A stretch of 64,000 bases of DNA from Paragonimus skrjabini miyazakii (lineage: Eukaryota; Platyhelminthes; Trematoda; Plagiorchiida; Troglotrematidae), in NCBI GenBank assembly GCA_014338405.1, contig JTDE01002000.1:26879-90878 (forward strand), written 5' to 3'. Shown piece by piece: positions 27,162 to 39,688 of the stretch; the first letter of the stretch is position 1, and the number at the start of each line of letters is the position of its first letter. Below the pieces are notes generated by a model. The model had not been told where the DNA came from and did not search any database. It saw only the letters and a list, made by a program, of their open reading frames with translations. The position numbers were made by a program, and so were the translations under genes.

Positions 27162-27455
27162 CTAGCGTTTCACAGTAGACAGAGGAATAGCAACTTGGAG
27201 CGGTGAAGTACACGGAACCGAATAGGTCTCTGGCGGACTGAAAGTACTGGAAGAGTTTCTCAAACACTGAACACCATCGCGTAGCTGTTTGTGGCTGACC
27301 ACGAGTGATTCCAGTGGTGCATGCAGACACGAATCATAGGTTTGTTGAGGATGAGCCATACTCATATTCGACCCGGCCCGACGGGGACACGGTCTGGGAA
27401 GCTGTGATGGATGTGCCGGTGGGGGTTCTGTAGTGAAGTAATGATGCAGAAGAGC
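27162..27455 (-). CDS. CDK20: CDK20 exon 9 (terminal exon)
   Basis: The acceptor ttcttcag precedes GCTCTTCTGCATCATTAC, read as ALLHHYF, the conserved helix after the kinase core. It continues EPPPAHPSQLP, as in the human CDK20 tail, and then a Ser/Pro/Thr-rich region to a TAG stop (97 residues). The last 50 or so residues have no clear counterpart that I recall in the human protein. No AATAAA is seen in the first 300 bases downstream; an ATTAAA on the minus strand near 26855 is a possible weak polyadenylation signal. Confidence 0.88.
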   Translation of the reverse strand, partial: ALLHHYFTTEPPPAHPSQLPRPCPRRAGSNMSMAHPQQTYDSCLHAPLESLVVSHKQLRDGVQCLRNSSSTFSPPETYSVPCTSPLQVAIPLSTVKR

Positions 27456-30400
27456 CTGAAGAAGAAAATAAACAAAGTTCTCAAGTACCGCGATAGAAAT
27501 GAAATAACAGTAGATTTAGAACATGATGGCATTTTATTTGATTATCTTGTAGCAATTAATATAAAGTACAATGGGAGATTACTAGAGAAAATGTCAATTC
27601 TTGACAACTTTCTCAAGGTGAGAACTGGAAATCAGAAAAATATACTCAGCAAAACCACTACGCGGTGACATCAAATCAGCTGTGTACTCTAGTCTCCTTG
27701 TAGGTACATTTGGATGGAAATAGTCAACATGTGTTGGTGTTCTGCAGACAGTGTAAAAATTGTACAGCCTATCCATGTCCTAGCTGTCAACATTGCTCGT
27801 AACATGGAAAGATAATCTAAAACGCGCGAAGCATGAAGCGATGCGGTCTACTGATATTAAACAGGCGGAAACTCACAATCACACGTAAGTATTATGCGGT
27901 TCTTTTTGTGTGAGCTTCCGGTTGTACATCAGTTCACTCGTCATTGGCGTAGTACCTCACTGAACGTCTAGTCTTCACAACTACGTCGATGATATAGCAA
28001 ACAAAACGGACGTACCCACAAACCCTTTGCTGTTTCTCTGATAAATCTTTAAGATTTGCCCCCACTTATAGGATCTAAACCGTCAATGATACTAACTAGT
28101 AAGTAATGATGAGATGTGGAAAATGATACATCCTGTGGAAAGGCGTAGTCACCTGATCTCATAGTAACAACTTCCAGGTTGGCAAGTTGATAACAATCAT
28201 TGCTTATAAGATACGAAGAAAAGCTGAATAAGTAACAGAGGCAGTTTACAATACATGATTCATATCCGGATGAATTTCCTTCTATCTTTACGAATGTATC
28301 TAGTAGACTGGTCATACTCCAGTATGAATTGGCAAGGAAGACATCAAAGAATACCAAAACAACTGGTTCCAGTAATTGCTACTGTAGAAGTAACGAGAAC
28401 CCTAAAGACAGTTCAGTGGGAACACATAACACAGGTGTAAATCTTTGGACAGCAACAGTTTCAGCATACTGCGGTGTTCGGTTGCGTAGGGCCCAGTGGA
28501 GAACGGGGAAAATGTTTGTTGGATCCCGTTGGTGTTGCACCACAAATCTGTAATTTGTAATGTAGGCACCTCAGTTCCATTCGTGGCTTTTAGTTTGACC
28601 CACTTCGCGTTTTTCCCCTCGCCCGGCTTCGTAGCTGGCAATCAGTTCAGCTTATGTAGGATTCTCTGCATTCACATTGATATTCTTAGGTAACGATGGA
28701 TCTGGCTAACTCGCACAACTGTCTTTTAAGACATGACTTTGGAACCTACAAGGTTCTGAACAATACGCTGGAATAGCAACTTTGTATGTTCGGGTGATAG
28801 AACTTACTGGAGGACACTGAATTAGTTAGCATACCTCGTTGCCTTTACTAAAAAAGCATCCCTTAAACTGTAGTTATGGAGCAGTTGCGTTTAGCCAGTT
28901 CTACCTGTGTGCGCCCTGAACTTCAATTATGACAACCAGGCACAAAACACTCAGAACGTATATACTGACTTGGCCAAGTAAGCTCGCGGTAACAACAGCA
29001 TTAAATTGAACCATCTGTTCATATCCAGATACAACTACCAAGGGACCTCAGATTGCGCTGACTTTCGCTTTCCATACTAAAATATATGCTCTGGAATAAC
29101 AACTTCGTCTGAATCTTGCTCGAGTTTTGTCAGCTGCGATGAGAAAAATATGAACGACGTATCTTTTTCAAAGATACTCTATGAACAACTGTCTCATTGT
29201 TTATTTCCCGAGCTTTCCAATGAAAATAACAGCAGGAATAGGGTCGACCGGACTGCACCTGGCCGTCAATCGATGTGTCGATATGCTGAATTTTGAAGAC
29301 AACGTTTTTGTTTTGAATGCAAAGTAGCTAACAACAAGCTGACTCAACTTCAGGCATTTCAACCTCAAGTTGATACCTTCTCGGATAACCGAGGATAAAT
29401 CTGGAACGCTTTTTCAGATGGACACTTGTAAATTGCAGTTATGTAACAACCGAGCATGAAAATGTATTCTGAGTATAAATTGTCTCAAATAATTTGTAGT
29501 GTGCGAAATTATAATTCGGACAGAAGTGAACAGCTGGGTCCCAGATATGTTTCAGACATTTCACAGGTCATTCAGTTATTTCTGCTGCAGCGAGCCAAAC
29601 AGAGTGGAAGCGAAGACCCGGAACTATGTAGCTTTAAAAATCTATGTAGCTCCTGAGGCTGAATTTCAGTCGAATTATACTACTTAAAGTCAGCTTCATT
29701 AACAACGCTAACACAAAGCAGTTAGTGTAATTACTTCTATTTGTGCTTTGCTCAAAGCCAACGAGGTTGTTTGTCTGTTCTTTCTTTCGAACTTACGAAA
29801 TATCATTCAAGATAAATTGTGCCCTAATGGTATGTTCAAAGTTGCTTATCAAAGCTGTGTCTGATCCTTTTTTTGGACAACAAATTTTACTAACTTTTCC
29901 ACTTTAACAATTTAAATGCACTGAAAGATTTGTTAGTCATGGAGTACTCTGTTGATTAGAGGTAATTCCATGATGATCAGTTTGCCTACTGGTCAACTCT
30001 TGTTCTCATGTGATGTAGGCCGAAGATCGAAGACTTAGTCAAATGCATCTCAATAAGATAATAACAGGTTAAACCAGAGGGTAAGCCCCTAGCTAGATTG
30101 CAATCAGTTAGTGATATGCTGGAGATGGTCCTTCTTTTGAGTATATTGTTTCCAGGAATGTTTTAAATTAACTCTGATCTCTGATCTCTTGAAGTTCGTC
30201 GCCTGTTCACTTTGATGAAAAAATGGTTTGTTACATGTATTCGGAAATTTATCCGAAAATAACCCAGTGATATCAACTTTCTATCTCCTTTAGTCAACTT
30301 TGTAACGACAAAATGGTGTTACAAACGAACAAATTTTAGTAGAAGTTGCAGTTTAAGTTTTCTAGTTTACCTTTACAGAAAATGCTGAGCACAAAAGTAT

Positions 30401-33400
30401 TTAAAACAAGTGGGACAATATTATACTCCAATACTAACAGGTTGTTCTGTCTCCAGGTCGGTATACCGGCTCAGAGTTAACTGTTCGCTTAGAAAACAAG
30501 CGTTTTGAGAACCGGATGACCGGTACTTTCGTCAATGCTGCAAATGAGAGATTGCATAACCAGCTGTCTGTGTATGCACTAATTGTTATGTGACTGAGCC
30601 CCAGAGGACTGACATTTCATTTTGAATTCGTTCTGTCCACATCATATAACAGACATATGAACAAACCGATTTGGAGAGAGGGAAAAATGTACAGCTGCAA
30701 CAGATACAGCCACGTACACGAACAGTTGTTAAGGGACTTGGGAACTCAGGCTACCTCATTCGATGATGTCAAATCATATTATGCAAACAAAGCAAAATAA
30801 ACGGCGATTAGTCTAACCAAGGCAAGACAAAAAACCATTAGCTCCAGTATAACAAGAAGTGTTTCAGAGTTCATATACACAATTAAACATAAAACCTCCA
30901 TAAGAAACATGCGGAGGACGATGAAAAACACCCCATGGCTGAAGTGCAAAAAGATCAATAGGACCATTTCCGTTAGCCAACGACAGGTTCAGCACATTGA
31001 CATGTTTTTTGTTGACTCACCAATGACACTTAGTATTCCTCAGTGGTGGACGGAATGATCTGAGGGTGTCTGGCATATGCAGACATTTGCAGTATCACTA
31101 GGAGGAAGACGATGCATCGACGAAATTCATTGATCCTGTGAAGGTTGGTCTGAGTTTTTACTTTAAGCGATCTGGGTGAATGAGATGAGTATCAGAATGG
31201 TGACGGTCATGTTTGGATGCTGGAGCGCTTTCATTTTTCCTTCGTTTCTTCCGGTGGACAATAGACTGTAATTTTTTGGCAGGATAGCACTTCAAGTCAT
31301 ATATCCTGCACACTAAAAGCATGGTTGCTTCTTCGAGTGTTGCTCGACTGTACCGATTAGGAGACTACAATAATCCCTATTTCCAAATCTGTCGGTTCAA
31401 ATTCTTGTGGGATAACGTGGACAGAGAAAACGTGGAGTACACTGCTAGTCACGTGGGACTTAGTCACAAGACAGTAGTTTGCACCCGAACCACAACACTC
31501 TGTCAAGTACTTTGTTGCAAAGTAAAGGATTACATCGTTCCACTCCGCACTACCCCTGGAGCTGTGTACTTAATAACCCCGTGTTTATGAACGTGAGTAC
31601 GATCTTTGTGAAGACTGATATTTATCATATATTTCAAGTGTATTTGAACCCATAATATAACGACCTTACAACGTGTCCGACAAGTTTCAATCAACTCACA
31701 TGGTTGCTCGTGGGCATTGCTCATAAGCGAATGTGTCTGAGGGTTTAAACATGGTGATTCGGTTGCGCTTACTATGAGGTCATTGGTACAATGGTCAACA
31801 CAACCATCCCCTAGGAACATGGACAAGGATTCAAATTACGGTTAAGGGCTGGACATGAACTACAGTCTAGATCCAACAAGAATGAATCTCGAGTTTAGTG
31901 ATTCCTTCCGAAAGAGGCCGATTGAAGATTCTAGACTAGTTCAAAGGCGGCAGTGTCTAAATCAAGTTTTTAAAGCATACCAATTGAATTCAACTTATCA
32001 ATGAGGATCGCAAAGAATAAGCCAGCCTGCATCGTGTGTGACATTAATCGAATAGAAAGTAGCACATTCTGCCTTTTTTGAACGGCAAATTTGATCGCGT
32101 AACATTTTATACGACTGATTAAACGGCAGTAGTAACGAAATAATCTGAAATTGAATTTTAAAGCTAAACTAGATTCCTTAGTATCACTTGTAATGGCATA
32201 TTTTAGCTCATTTATTGCAACAGTGTACTCGGATCCGTAGAGATCCGGTAATGTGACTTACGTTGTAAATAAGAAAGGCGAGTAAACCGTTTACATTGAA
32301 AGATAGGCCTCAAAAGGAGCAAAAATACTTTGTTCTGTGCTGTAGAATAGACCGTATACAACAAGATTTTGTGTACCTATTTCTTGACCAGTGTGGGATG
32401 TATCCAAGTTAAAAACTAAGCGGAGTAGTTGGATCCAAATTGTTTTGATCTACTGTTGTCGAGTTGTTATCTCAAGGCCGTTTGTCACGTTGATCCCAGG
32501 TGAATAATTAGTGGCTTTGTAATGCTGACACCATTAGGTTATGCTTGATATAGAACGAAAACCTTTTGAAACATGAGCTGCACTTAACATACGCAAAATT
32601 CAATACCCCCAAGAGCTCAGATGCAGTTGAATACTTTTTTTTACTGGAAAAAACTATTGGGAACCAAACAAGACTGAGAATACTTCTAGAGTTACCGACG
32701 TTATTTGGTTGGTCGACTCTTAAGAAATCACGTTTTTCGTGTAAATAAACCACTCTGCTCTGAAAATACTACACGCAATCAAAGCCTACAATGCCGTATG
32801 TTACATCCTGTTCCAGTTCAACCTTGTATCGGTTATTTCAAAGGTTCAGAGATGAACCGGTTCACTACGTAAAGCTGATGGCTCAAACAGTGGTGAATAC
32901 AAACACGTGTGTGCAGGTGTTTGTGTTCAGTCACTGCAACTGGGAACTTGAGCTCTGGCATAACTCGCCGATTAGGCAAGCGCTGGTCCTAAGGGTGCTG
33001 AAACTCCGGGCTACAAGACTTAGGCGATTGCCCATGGTGACTGTTGGTGAGCATGGAACCCCGGCCCGATTTGAGATAAAACCCAGGTCGCCCATGGTAA
33101 GAAGTGAACAAGTGATTGGTTTTTAGTATTTGGTCAGTTGTTTTTCAGACGTTGGAAGACAGGGTTTTCTATTAAGGTAAACTTACATAAATTACGTTGA
33201 AGCAAATTTGGCTGATATAACTCGGCCAGAGTAAAGTCACACAATACAACATAATATTAACTGTACTATGCACGTGATTTGGGCGGAAAACAGCGTGTTT
33301 TGTTGTGAGAAACTTGTAAATACTTGAGAAAAATTGATACAATATTCAGCTAGCAAGGACAGAAACCAGGTGACGTGGAGAAGATAACCAATTAAGATTG

Positions 33401-36400
33401 TTTTTACTTACTTCGGTACAGGAAATCCTTTCATGAGGCGGATAAGTTAAGAACCTTTTGATCAAATCCACCGCTTCAGGCGGTGCATCTGGAAGGACTT
33501 CTTCAAATGGTTTCGGTTCACAAGTGTTAAAAGTAATTTTATTATAGTCCGGTAGGTCCTTGAGTTCCTAGAAAGTTATTACAAGATGAGGATATTACAC
33601 AAAAATACAGATATATCAAACAGAAGTATTAACGTTATTGGTTTAACTGTGACTGGGAGACAAAGGAATGCTTAAATGAACTTCAGGATTAACAAAACCA
33701 TCTGATGTTCATTGTCATTTAACAAACTGAGCTATTGTCTTGTCGTACCAAACATTTGACTCCTGCCCATGTATCTCTTTCTTTTCTTGTGGAACTTCCC
33801 TTGACGTTGGCCACCGTCTATTGAGACTTCCAGGACATGCATATTGTATGGATCATGAAAGACTAGTTAGAAGTACAATAACCTGTGAAGTTGCTTGTCA
33901 CTCGCAAGAACGACAATCGAATGTAAAGTATTCTTTTAACATGACAAATTTAAAAGGTGAAGTCAAAAACGTTATTTTGCATGATTTATGTCATGACAGA
34001 TTTCACCCCATTTGTACAGATGTCACTGCAGACTGTTGATTTTATCCCGTCAACTTCAACCCGAAACACAAATTACAGCGAAATCTAAACATTTTGAGGG
34101 TGAGAAATGTTCAACATTGCCAGGACAATGAAAAGGGAGTAAGAAAATCCGTCCAACTATATGGAAAGGGTTTGTGTTGTTTGCTGGTAATCGTCACCGC
34201 GTATCAAAGCAGACATTTCGTTGACATTTCCGATGTCGTTTCAATGTGACTTTTCATTGCGACTTTGATCAAACTTAATGAATTCAACGGTTTGTGGGAA
34301 ACAGTTCTACTGGTGGGACGAAATCTGTCATAGCGTAAATGGCGCAGTAAAACATTCCTGATTTCATAAGTTAAACTAATTTAGTGTTCTTGAGGGACGG
34401 TTGAATTTGTTATAGTATCACTAGAGTGACATACCATTGACGCTGAGGCTTTTTACAAATAGGTTTATTGCTTCACGTAAAGAGTAGAAACTTGATAGCT
34501 CTAAGTTTGATCAACGTAGTCCGCTAAATATTTGAAGTGAGACATATTGTTATCAGATTGCGAGGTGGTAAAACTTGTCGTCATCATGAGCAGTGATTCA
34601 TCAGGGGCATTATAGCATTTATTCATACCGAAAAAGCTTGGAGTTCGCTATTCGTGAGAAGTTTGGATACCCATGCCACCATATTAACTAATTACCCAGT
34701 TTCTGGCTGATTGTCTGAAAGTGGTCTTTGAGTAGTGGTAGTTGAACACCGTGACCAAATTGTATGGCTTACAGAAACATTCCTCTGAAATAGTGTCTAC
34801 TTATAGTAGTGTTTCAGACACCATTCTTAATACATGTATATTCTATATTCCGTGGAATGGCAATAACAGTTTATGGAATCACATACTAACACAAGCACAT
34901 TATCAACACTGTAAGAAGGCAAACACTACGAGATACAAGCATTTCGTTTATTCTCATCAGTCGCTTACATAAAACATTCAGTTATATGGATTTAGATCAT
35001 GGCGACAAAACAATGGACAACCTAATCGTAACTGGTCACGTGATTGAACGCCTCACTTCGTTTATGGTGCTAGTGCGCAATCGCAACTCTAGGTTTTTGG
35101 CGTTCTCCGAAGCGTTGGTAATCCAGCGTTGCGCACCGGCCCTCTTTTGGCAAAAGGTGCTTACGCAATCAATTTCATTACTATGGCAGTAAAACCTCTT
35201 ACTCAACCCTGATTTCACCCATGTGACGTTCGCTCATTTCATTGTTTTGTCACCATGCGCTAAACTGATATAACCGAATATTTCATATAATCGACTGATG
35301 AGAATAAACTAAATGCTTGCCTCTCGTAATGTATGTTTTCTTGTAGTGTTGACGAACTGGATAAAAAGAACTCAATATTTCAAACATGCATATTAATTAC
35401 AAGAACAGGAGGTTGTTTTCTGTTAGACGGATATACACGGATATACACTACAGGCCGGTATAAACCTAAAAAAATTATATGTACAAGTTTTGGTACTTTT
35501 GTAAAGAATAACAAAACGTACGGTTGAAACAAAGCTCTGATGGATTTGATTTATGCACAAGAAGAATCGCTAGAACAAGAAGATCAACTTATTCACCGTG
35601 CAATCAATATGCCTCCGGAAAGCAGCCGGTGAAAGAATTTCGTTTACTAAAAGTTGGGGAGAAGTTAAATTAGTGAGCCTAACTTGAATGATTACGAAGA
35701 GGAAACATTAGATGGACTCCAAAAGATAAAGACATCAGGGAAAAACACTCATCTTTCGGGGGAAGTAAGGTGAACAGTGTGAGGAAACCAATCAACCTGA
35801 CGACTCGAAACTAGCGAAGACACCGATACATCTTCCATGTTAACAGAAAAAGTGTATTACATGACGAACTGAAAATATCCATGGATGAAGTGATGTGGTG
35901 CCTTTGTAATATTAATGGTCAAACGTTGTATGGCACAGTTGGTCGATCTTACGGTTCCATTAGGTAGCACACAAGGGATTGGTATAAGGAGACAGTTCTC
36001 AGTGGAGACAGATCAATCTAGTATGACATCAGCGATGTCAATTTGATATTTTCTTTCAACACAAGTTGTCTCATCAGACAAGTTAAATAAAGTTGCCACG
36101 GAGTCGAGATGTCCTCACTTATTGAAATATCTTGCGTGGTTTCAAATACTTGATCGCTTTCGAAATGTTCTGTGAGATGGTAGCCAATTCTAACGTGACC
36201 TATAACTTCAACTCTCCCTGTGGAAGCAGATACGTTGGTCGTACGTCGACGCAAATGTGAACCCGCATCAATGAACACATTCTCAGATGGTTGGCGGATT
36301 CGGCAAAGGGGACTCCGTGTGACACGATTACTAAACATCTGAAGGAAATCGAACACAAAAACGGATGCAACCACGACCGTCAAACTAACGTACTGCCCAA

Positions 36401-39400
36401 AATAATGGCGTAGTTTGCAGTTTTTTAGTGGCCGTGGCAATTCGGCAGAAGAACTCTGTTCTTTGTGCGTAGAAACAAATGATCACCTCTTTTGCCTTAC
36501 CTTGGCAACCCTTACTTATTTTGCGTTTACTTATGCCTTCACTGGACAATAATCTTAGAATTCAGCTTAACTCTGTCTCCTCTAACTTTCACGATCCAAG
36601 TCACTGTGACCAACAGCCTTCACCACTTAATCTTTGACCAATATTTCTTGAGATTTCCACATCAATACCAACGTCGCCAGCAGTGCCGTCATCGTGCCAC
36701 TGTGTCTAGAACGTGAATGATATGTCATCGATAAATGTACTGTCTTCTCTTGTTGCTGTCTAACCACTGTAAATTGATTGTACCATTTTCACTGTTTCAA
36801 ATGATGAGAAACAAACGAAAGGTCTTCGTACAACACACCTTATGCTCTACAACTCGCTTTCTCCGACGGATATCAGTTTCTGAAGAATTCAGAAATGAGC
36901 CACTGTGCAGTCAGATCTGTTCAAAATTGCGTACTCTTGAAGTATGTGTGAACGTTTGACGGCAACTACAGCGCATCATAATCAGTTCCCTCTAGATTGA
37001 CCAATGTTTCGTTTAGCCCACTTTTAGGCTGTCGTCTACCTGTGAAACTCTGATGCAGCTACAACCCGAGGTAAACAGTAAACAGAGAGGTAAGGGTCCT
37101 TCTTGGTCGTGCTCAGACTGCAAGAAATAGGGCGATAACACATTGCCAATCATACTAAATCACAATTCGGCCATTACCCAAGAGCAGAAGTCACAGAATG
37201 TGACGAGGATTGAGAAGGGGTTTCATTCTGACCAAACACGTATTGACAGTAGAGTTGTAGGTGCTACATCGTTGTGCCTCATCCCCGTCACCTCCAGGAG
37301 TGCATCAGTAGTTCATACCAATATCTAACTGGTATAGAACCACAAGGATAAGAATAAGCTTTGGGCTGACGACTGTAGCGATCAACGATCGTGGGACTTC
37401 TCTAAAGATCCCTGCCCCGACCGAGTGTTTATATTTGTCTGTTCTGTGTACATGCTTCTATGTATGCCTGCTCTAAAAAATCCGACATGAACTCAGTGCT
37501 CCTTTCTCCAGTCATGCAACTAATCGCACTCTCCCTAGAGTTTGCCTTTTTTTAAACATTCATACATTATTCCTATCATCAATGTCGTTTCGATGGTATG
37601 TTTTCCAGGGTTGTCTGATGTACTCAAAGGTTTTACGCACACTTTGGTTGGCGTATCTCCAAGTACCGCCCAGTAGGTGTAGGCTCTTCGTGCGCCCTTT
37701 CCTTCCCTCTCGTAACTGTTGTCGTTGATCGTAGAGTGGACTAGAGCAAAACGTTGCTGGAACTATACAGCTTTTCTACCAGTTCTGCCTTGTTGTTTTA
37801 GTTCGATGCTCGTTAGGATCACAGTTCGATTACTCCGAAGCAAAGGCACTCTAAGTTATTGGGGGACATGGTTCAAATGCACACCCTCTTGTTTTACTGC
37901 AACGGTGGCTTGAGAAAAAAGTAGAAGCAACCAGTAATATGTTAGGGTTGTTGGGCGCGTCCACCTTTTCTACTGACGATATAGCGACCCACTTAGTATC
38001 TGGTTGAATACTTTACCAGTGTCCATGACATTGATGTCGGTCTTGTTCCACAAGGATGTTTAATGAAGCGATGGAGTAAAAGCTGCGATACTAATCTTTG
38101 GGTTTAGACCGATTTTCATGAAGGCAGTTCTAAATCTCTGTCTTTTATCTCTAGACATAAGCTATTTTTCATATAGATTGAACATCACCCACAACTGATC
38201 GCAGCTGTCGCATTCCCATTGACTGTCCAGTCGGTCACTCTCGAAAACAAGCACTAGACTCGAGTTTTGCTCTCATTTGAGCTCGTCATTAGTGCATATC
38301 CTCGCCACTGCCGGGACTTGAACCACGGACACGCTGTTCATGAGGCAACTGTGTTTACCACTGTACCACTGACCTCACATTAGGCACGATCAAATTATCA
38401 TACGTGAACACTCAACCACTTTCGCTTGTGAGTAATGATCAGGTTGCCCGATTGCCTCGAGAGGAGAAACAGTTACAGTCTGTTAACTCCAATCGATGAC
38501 CCCTCGATTAGGACTTCTCTCCAAGTTGAAGTCGCAGAAATCACTGACTTGTTGAGCGGCACTACAGTTCAGCGGCAACATCTGCAAAGGATTTATTGCT
38601 GATGATAATAAGATCAAACTGATCAACAACATTCCTTTCAGAATGTTTGCTTCAAAATCGGGAATAGACAATCAACTCCGCTTATGTTTTAAATGTAAAA
38701 TACGGTTGAACAAATAGTCATAAATCTCAGTCTGTATGTGTTGACTTACCAACCATGAATCTTCTTTAGGAGTTCCCATAATTCTAATGACAAACCATAG
38801 CTGTTCAATGTCATTCTCACCCTTGGGAAATGTGAATTAGGTGCGGATATAAAGTATACGATTTACGGGGAATATAGGTGAGTTATTGAACAGTTCTCCA
38901 AATATACAACCAATTGCCCTGGAAAGTGTGAAAACAAATGAAAAAATCACAGGTATTACTTACCATAAATCAATACTCTTTGAGTAATTCCTAGCCCCGT
39001 AAAGAAGTTCCGGAGCGCGGTACCATCTTCAATAATCAGGAGAATGCACATAAAACGCTGGTACCTGGTAGCAACCTGGTGACTGTACAATCGATCATTA
39101 TCATTTTGGAATAATCTGGCAAGGCCAAAGTCAGCAATTTTTAGTATCCCATCTGTACTAATCAAGAGATTAGCAGGCTTCAAATCCTGTGAAGTAGTGT
39201 AATTAGAAAACGGATGTTTACAAAACCCACGCGGTGCATTATTCCATTTTCATGCATCACTTGAACTCCAGAAAGGAGCATAAACATGTAACTTTTGATA
39301 TGAGAATTGTTCAAAGGGTTTTGTGGATTTCGGATCATCTCACTTAAATCCGTAAGCATGTAATCAAAGACCAACACAAAGCCAGTTCCATGAGGAAATA

Positions 39401-39688
39401 CTTCACGCAGGCGAACAACATACGGGCTGGACCCCACAAATTGCAGAGCTTTGATCTCTCTAGAAACATATCAGTAAACAAAGATAGATGACGAACCTGA
39501 GAGCCGTGTTTGGTATACCATCGACTAATTTACGAAGAGGGATTTTTTTCAGGGCTACAAGCTCATCTGTCTAGAAGTCAACGCCGCATAAACAATGATA
39601 GTAGAACAACAACCTCAATATGCTTGGCTTTCATCACTATTCCATGGGCTCCTTCACCAATACGACCAAGAATGTGATACTGTTCCAT
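27162..39688 (-). CDS. CDK20: CDK20 / cell-cycle-related kinase (CCRK), nine-exon gene
   Basis: Serine/threonine kinase of the CDK family; in animals CDK20 acts in cell-cycle entry and ciliary length control. Nine exons (minus strand) join in phase with GT/AG borders: 39614-39688, 39497-39570, 39231-39459, 39065-39186, 38964-39026, 38867-38918, 38750-38821, 33412-33567, 27162-27455. The product is about 378 residues; human CDK20 has 346. Visible landmarks are the N-terminus MEQYHILGRIGEGAHGIV, glycine loop GEGAHG, lysine 33 in VALKK, the PNTALRE helix (PSTAIRE equivalent, Glu51), HRDLKPAN with Asp127, DFG at 145-147, and RWYRAPELLYGA. The activation-loop residue at 161 is Ser (RLYSHQVATRWY) where human CDK20 has Thr. 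The C-terminal exon matches the CDK20 tail (ALLHHYF, then PPPAHPSQLP) and ends in a Ser/Pro-rich extension. Introns 1-6 are 37-45 bases; introns 7 and 8 are 5182 and 5956 bases. Assembled by eye, so borders could be off by a few bases; the family call is firm. Confidence 0.93.
31768..31850 (+). repeat. tRNA-derived SINE copy 2 (in CDK20 intron 8)
   Basis: On the plus strand, gaggtcattggtacaatggt corresponds to a polymerase III A-box region and gattcaaatt to a B box. It aligns with the minus strand of 38280-38385. Only the tRNA-like head is present. It is antisense to CDK20. Confidence 0.5.
33412..33567 (-). CDS. CDK20: CDK20 exon 8 (C-lobe, kinase subdomain XI)
   Basis: This isolated 52-codon exon lies inside what otherwise looks like repeat-filled intron. 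It reads ELKDLPDYNKITF, then FEEVLPDAPPEAVDL and FLTYPPHERIS, which matches the C-lobe of CDK20, including the conserved arginine that caps the lobe (HERI). The acceptor is tttctag before GAA and the donor is GAA followed by gtaagt, so both ends are phase 0. It joins exon 7 (ending DSWL) directly. The exon contains no ATG, so a start-codon-based ORF search misses it. Confidence 0.93.
36190..36515 (+). mobile_element. Penelope-like element 3' fragment: GIY-YIG endonuclease
   Basis: The plus strand reads VTYNFNSPCGSRYVGRTSTQM, a stop, then TRINEHILRWLAD and DTITKHLKEIEHKNGC. This is the CCHH-type GIY-YIG nuclease core of Penelope-like elements: the GIY equivalent is YNF, the YIG equivalent RYVGRT, then the RIxEH motif. 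After a frame change, AIRQKNSVLCAQKQMITSF with LPW follows near 36436-36515, the usual C-terminal block. It lies antisense within CDK20 intron 7. No reverse transcriptase is found next to it. Confidence 0.72.
38190..38385 (-). repeat. tRNA-derived SINE copy 3 (in CDK20 intron 7), best preserved
   Basis: Read on the minus strand, the tRNA-like head has an A-box region TGGTACAGTGGT (about 38359-38370) and a perfect B-box core GGTTCAAGTCC (38314-38324). The tail runs through gcgaggatatgcac and gcaaaactcgag to about 38190. The tail is shared with the copy at 59211-59402, showing a SINE rather than a lone tRNA gene; the head does not fold into a clean cloverleaf by eye. Confidence 0.7.

Noticed and set aside
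28153..28378. Minus-strand exon-like ORF (GT/AG ends) inside CDK20 intron 8.
   Set aside because: Its length (226 bases) is not a multiple of three, so it cannot be a cassette between the phase-0 exons 8 and 9, and the peptide matches nothing I know. Probably chance, unless a nested gene exists.
36018..36440. 140-codon minus-strand ORF.
   Set aside because: It is the antisense shadow of the Penelope GIY-YIG fragment read on the plus strand.
38281..38375. Possible functional tRNA gene on the minus strand.
   Set aside because: It has an A-box-like segment and a B box, but no clean cloverleaf, and its tail is shared with another dispersed copy; it is a SINE head.
38483..38671. Minus-strand ORF just after CDK20 exon 7, with SIPDFEANILK resembling the LPDYNK block.
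   Set aside because: The phase is wrong and the match ends quickly; the true counterpart is exon 8 at 33412-33567.
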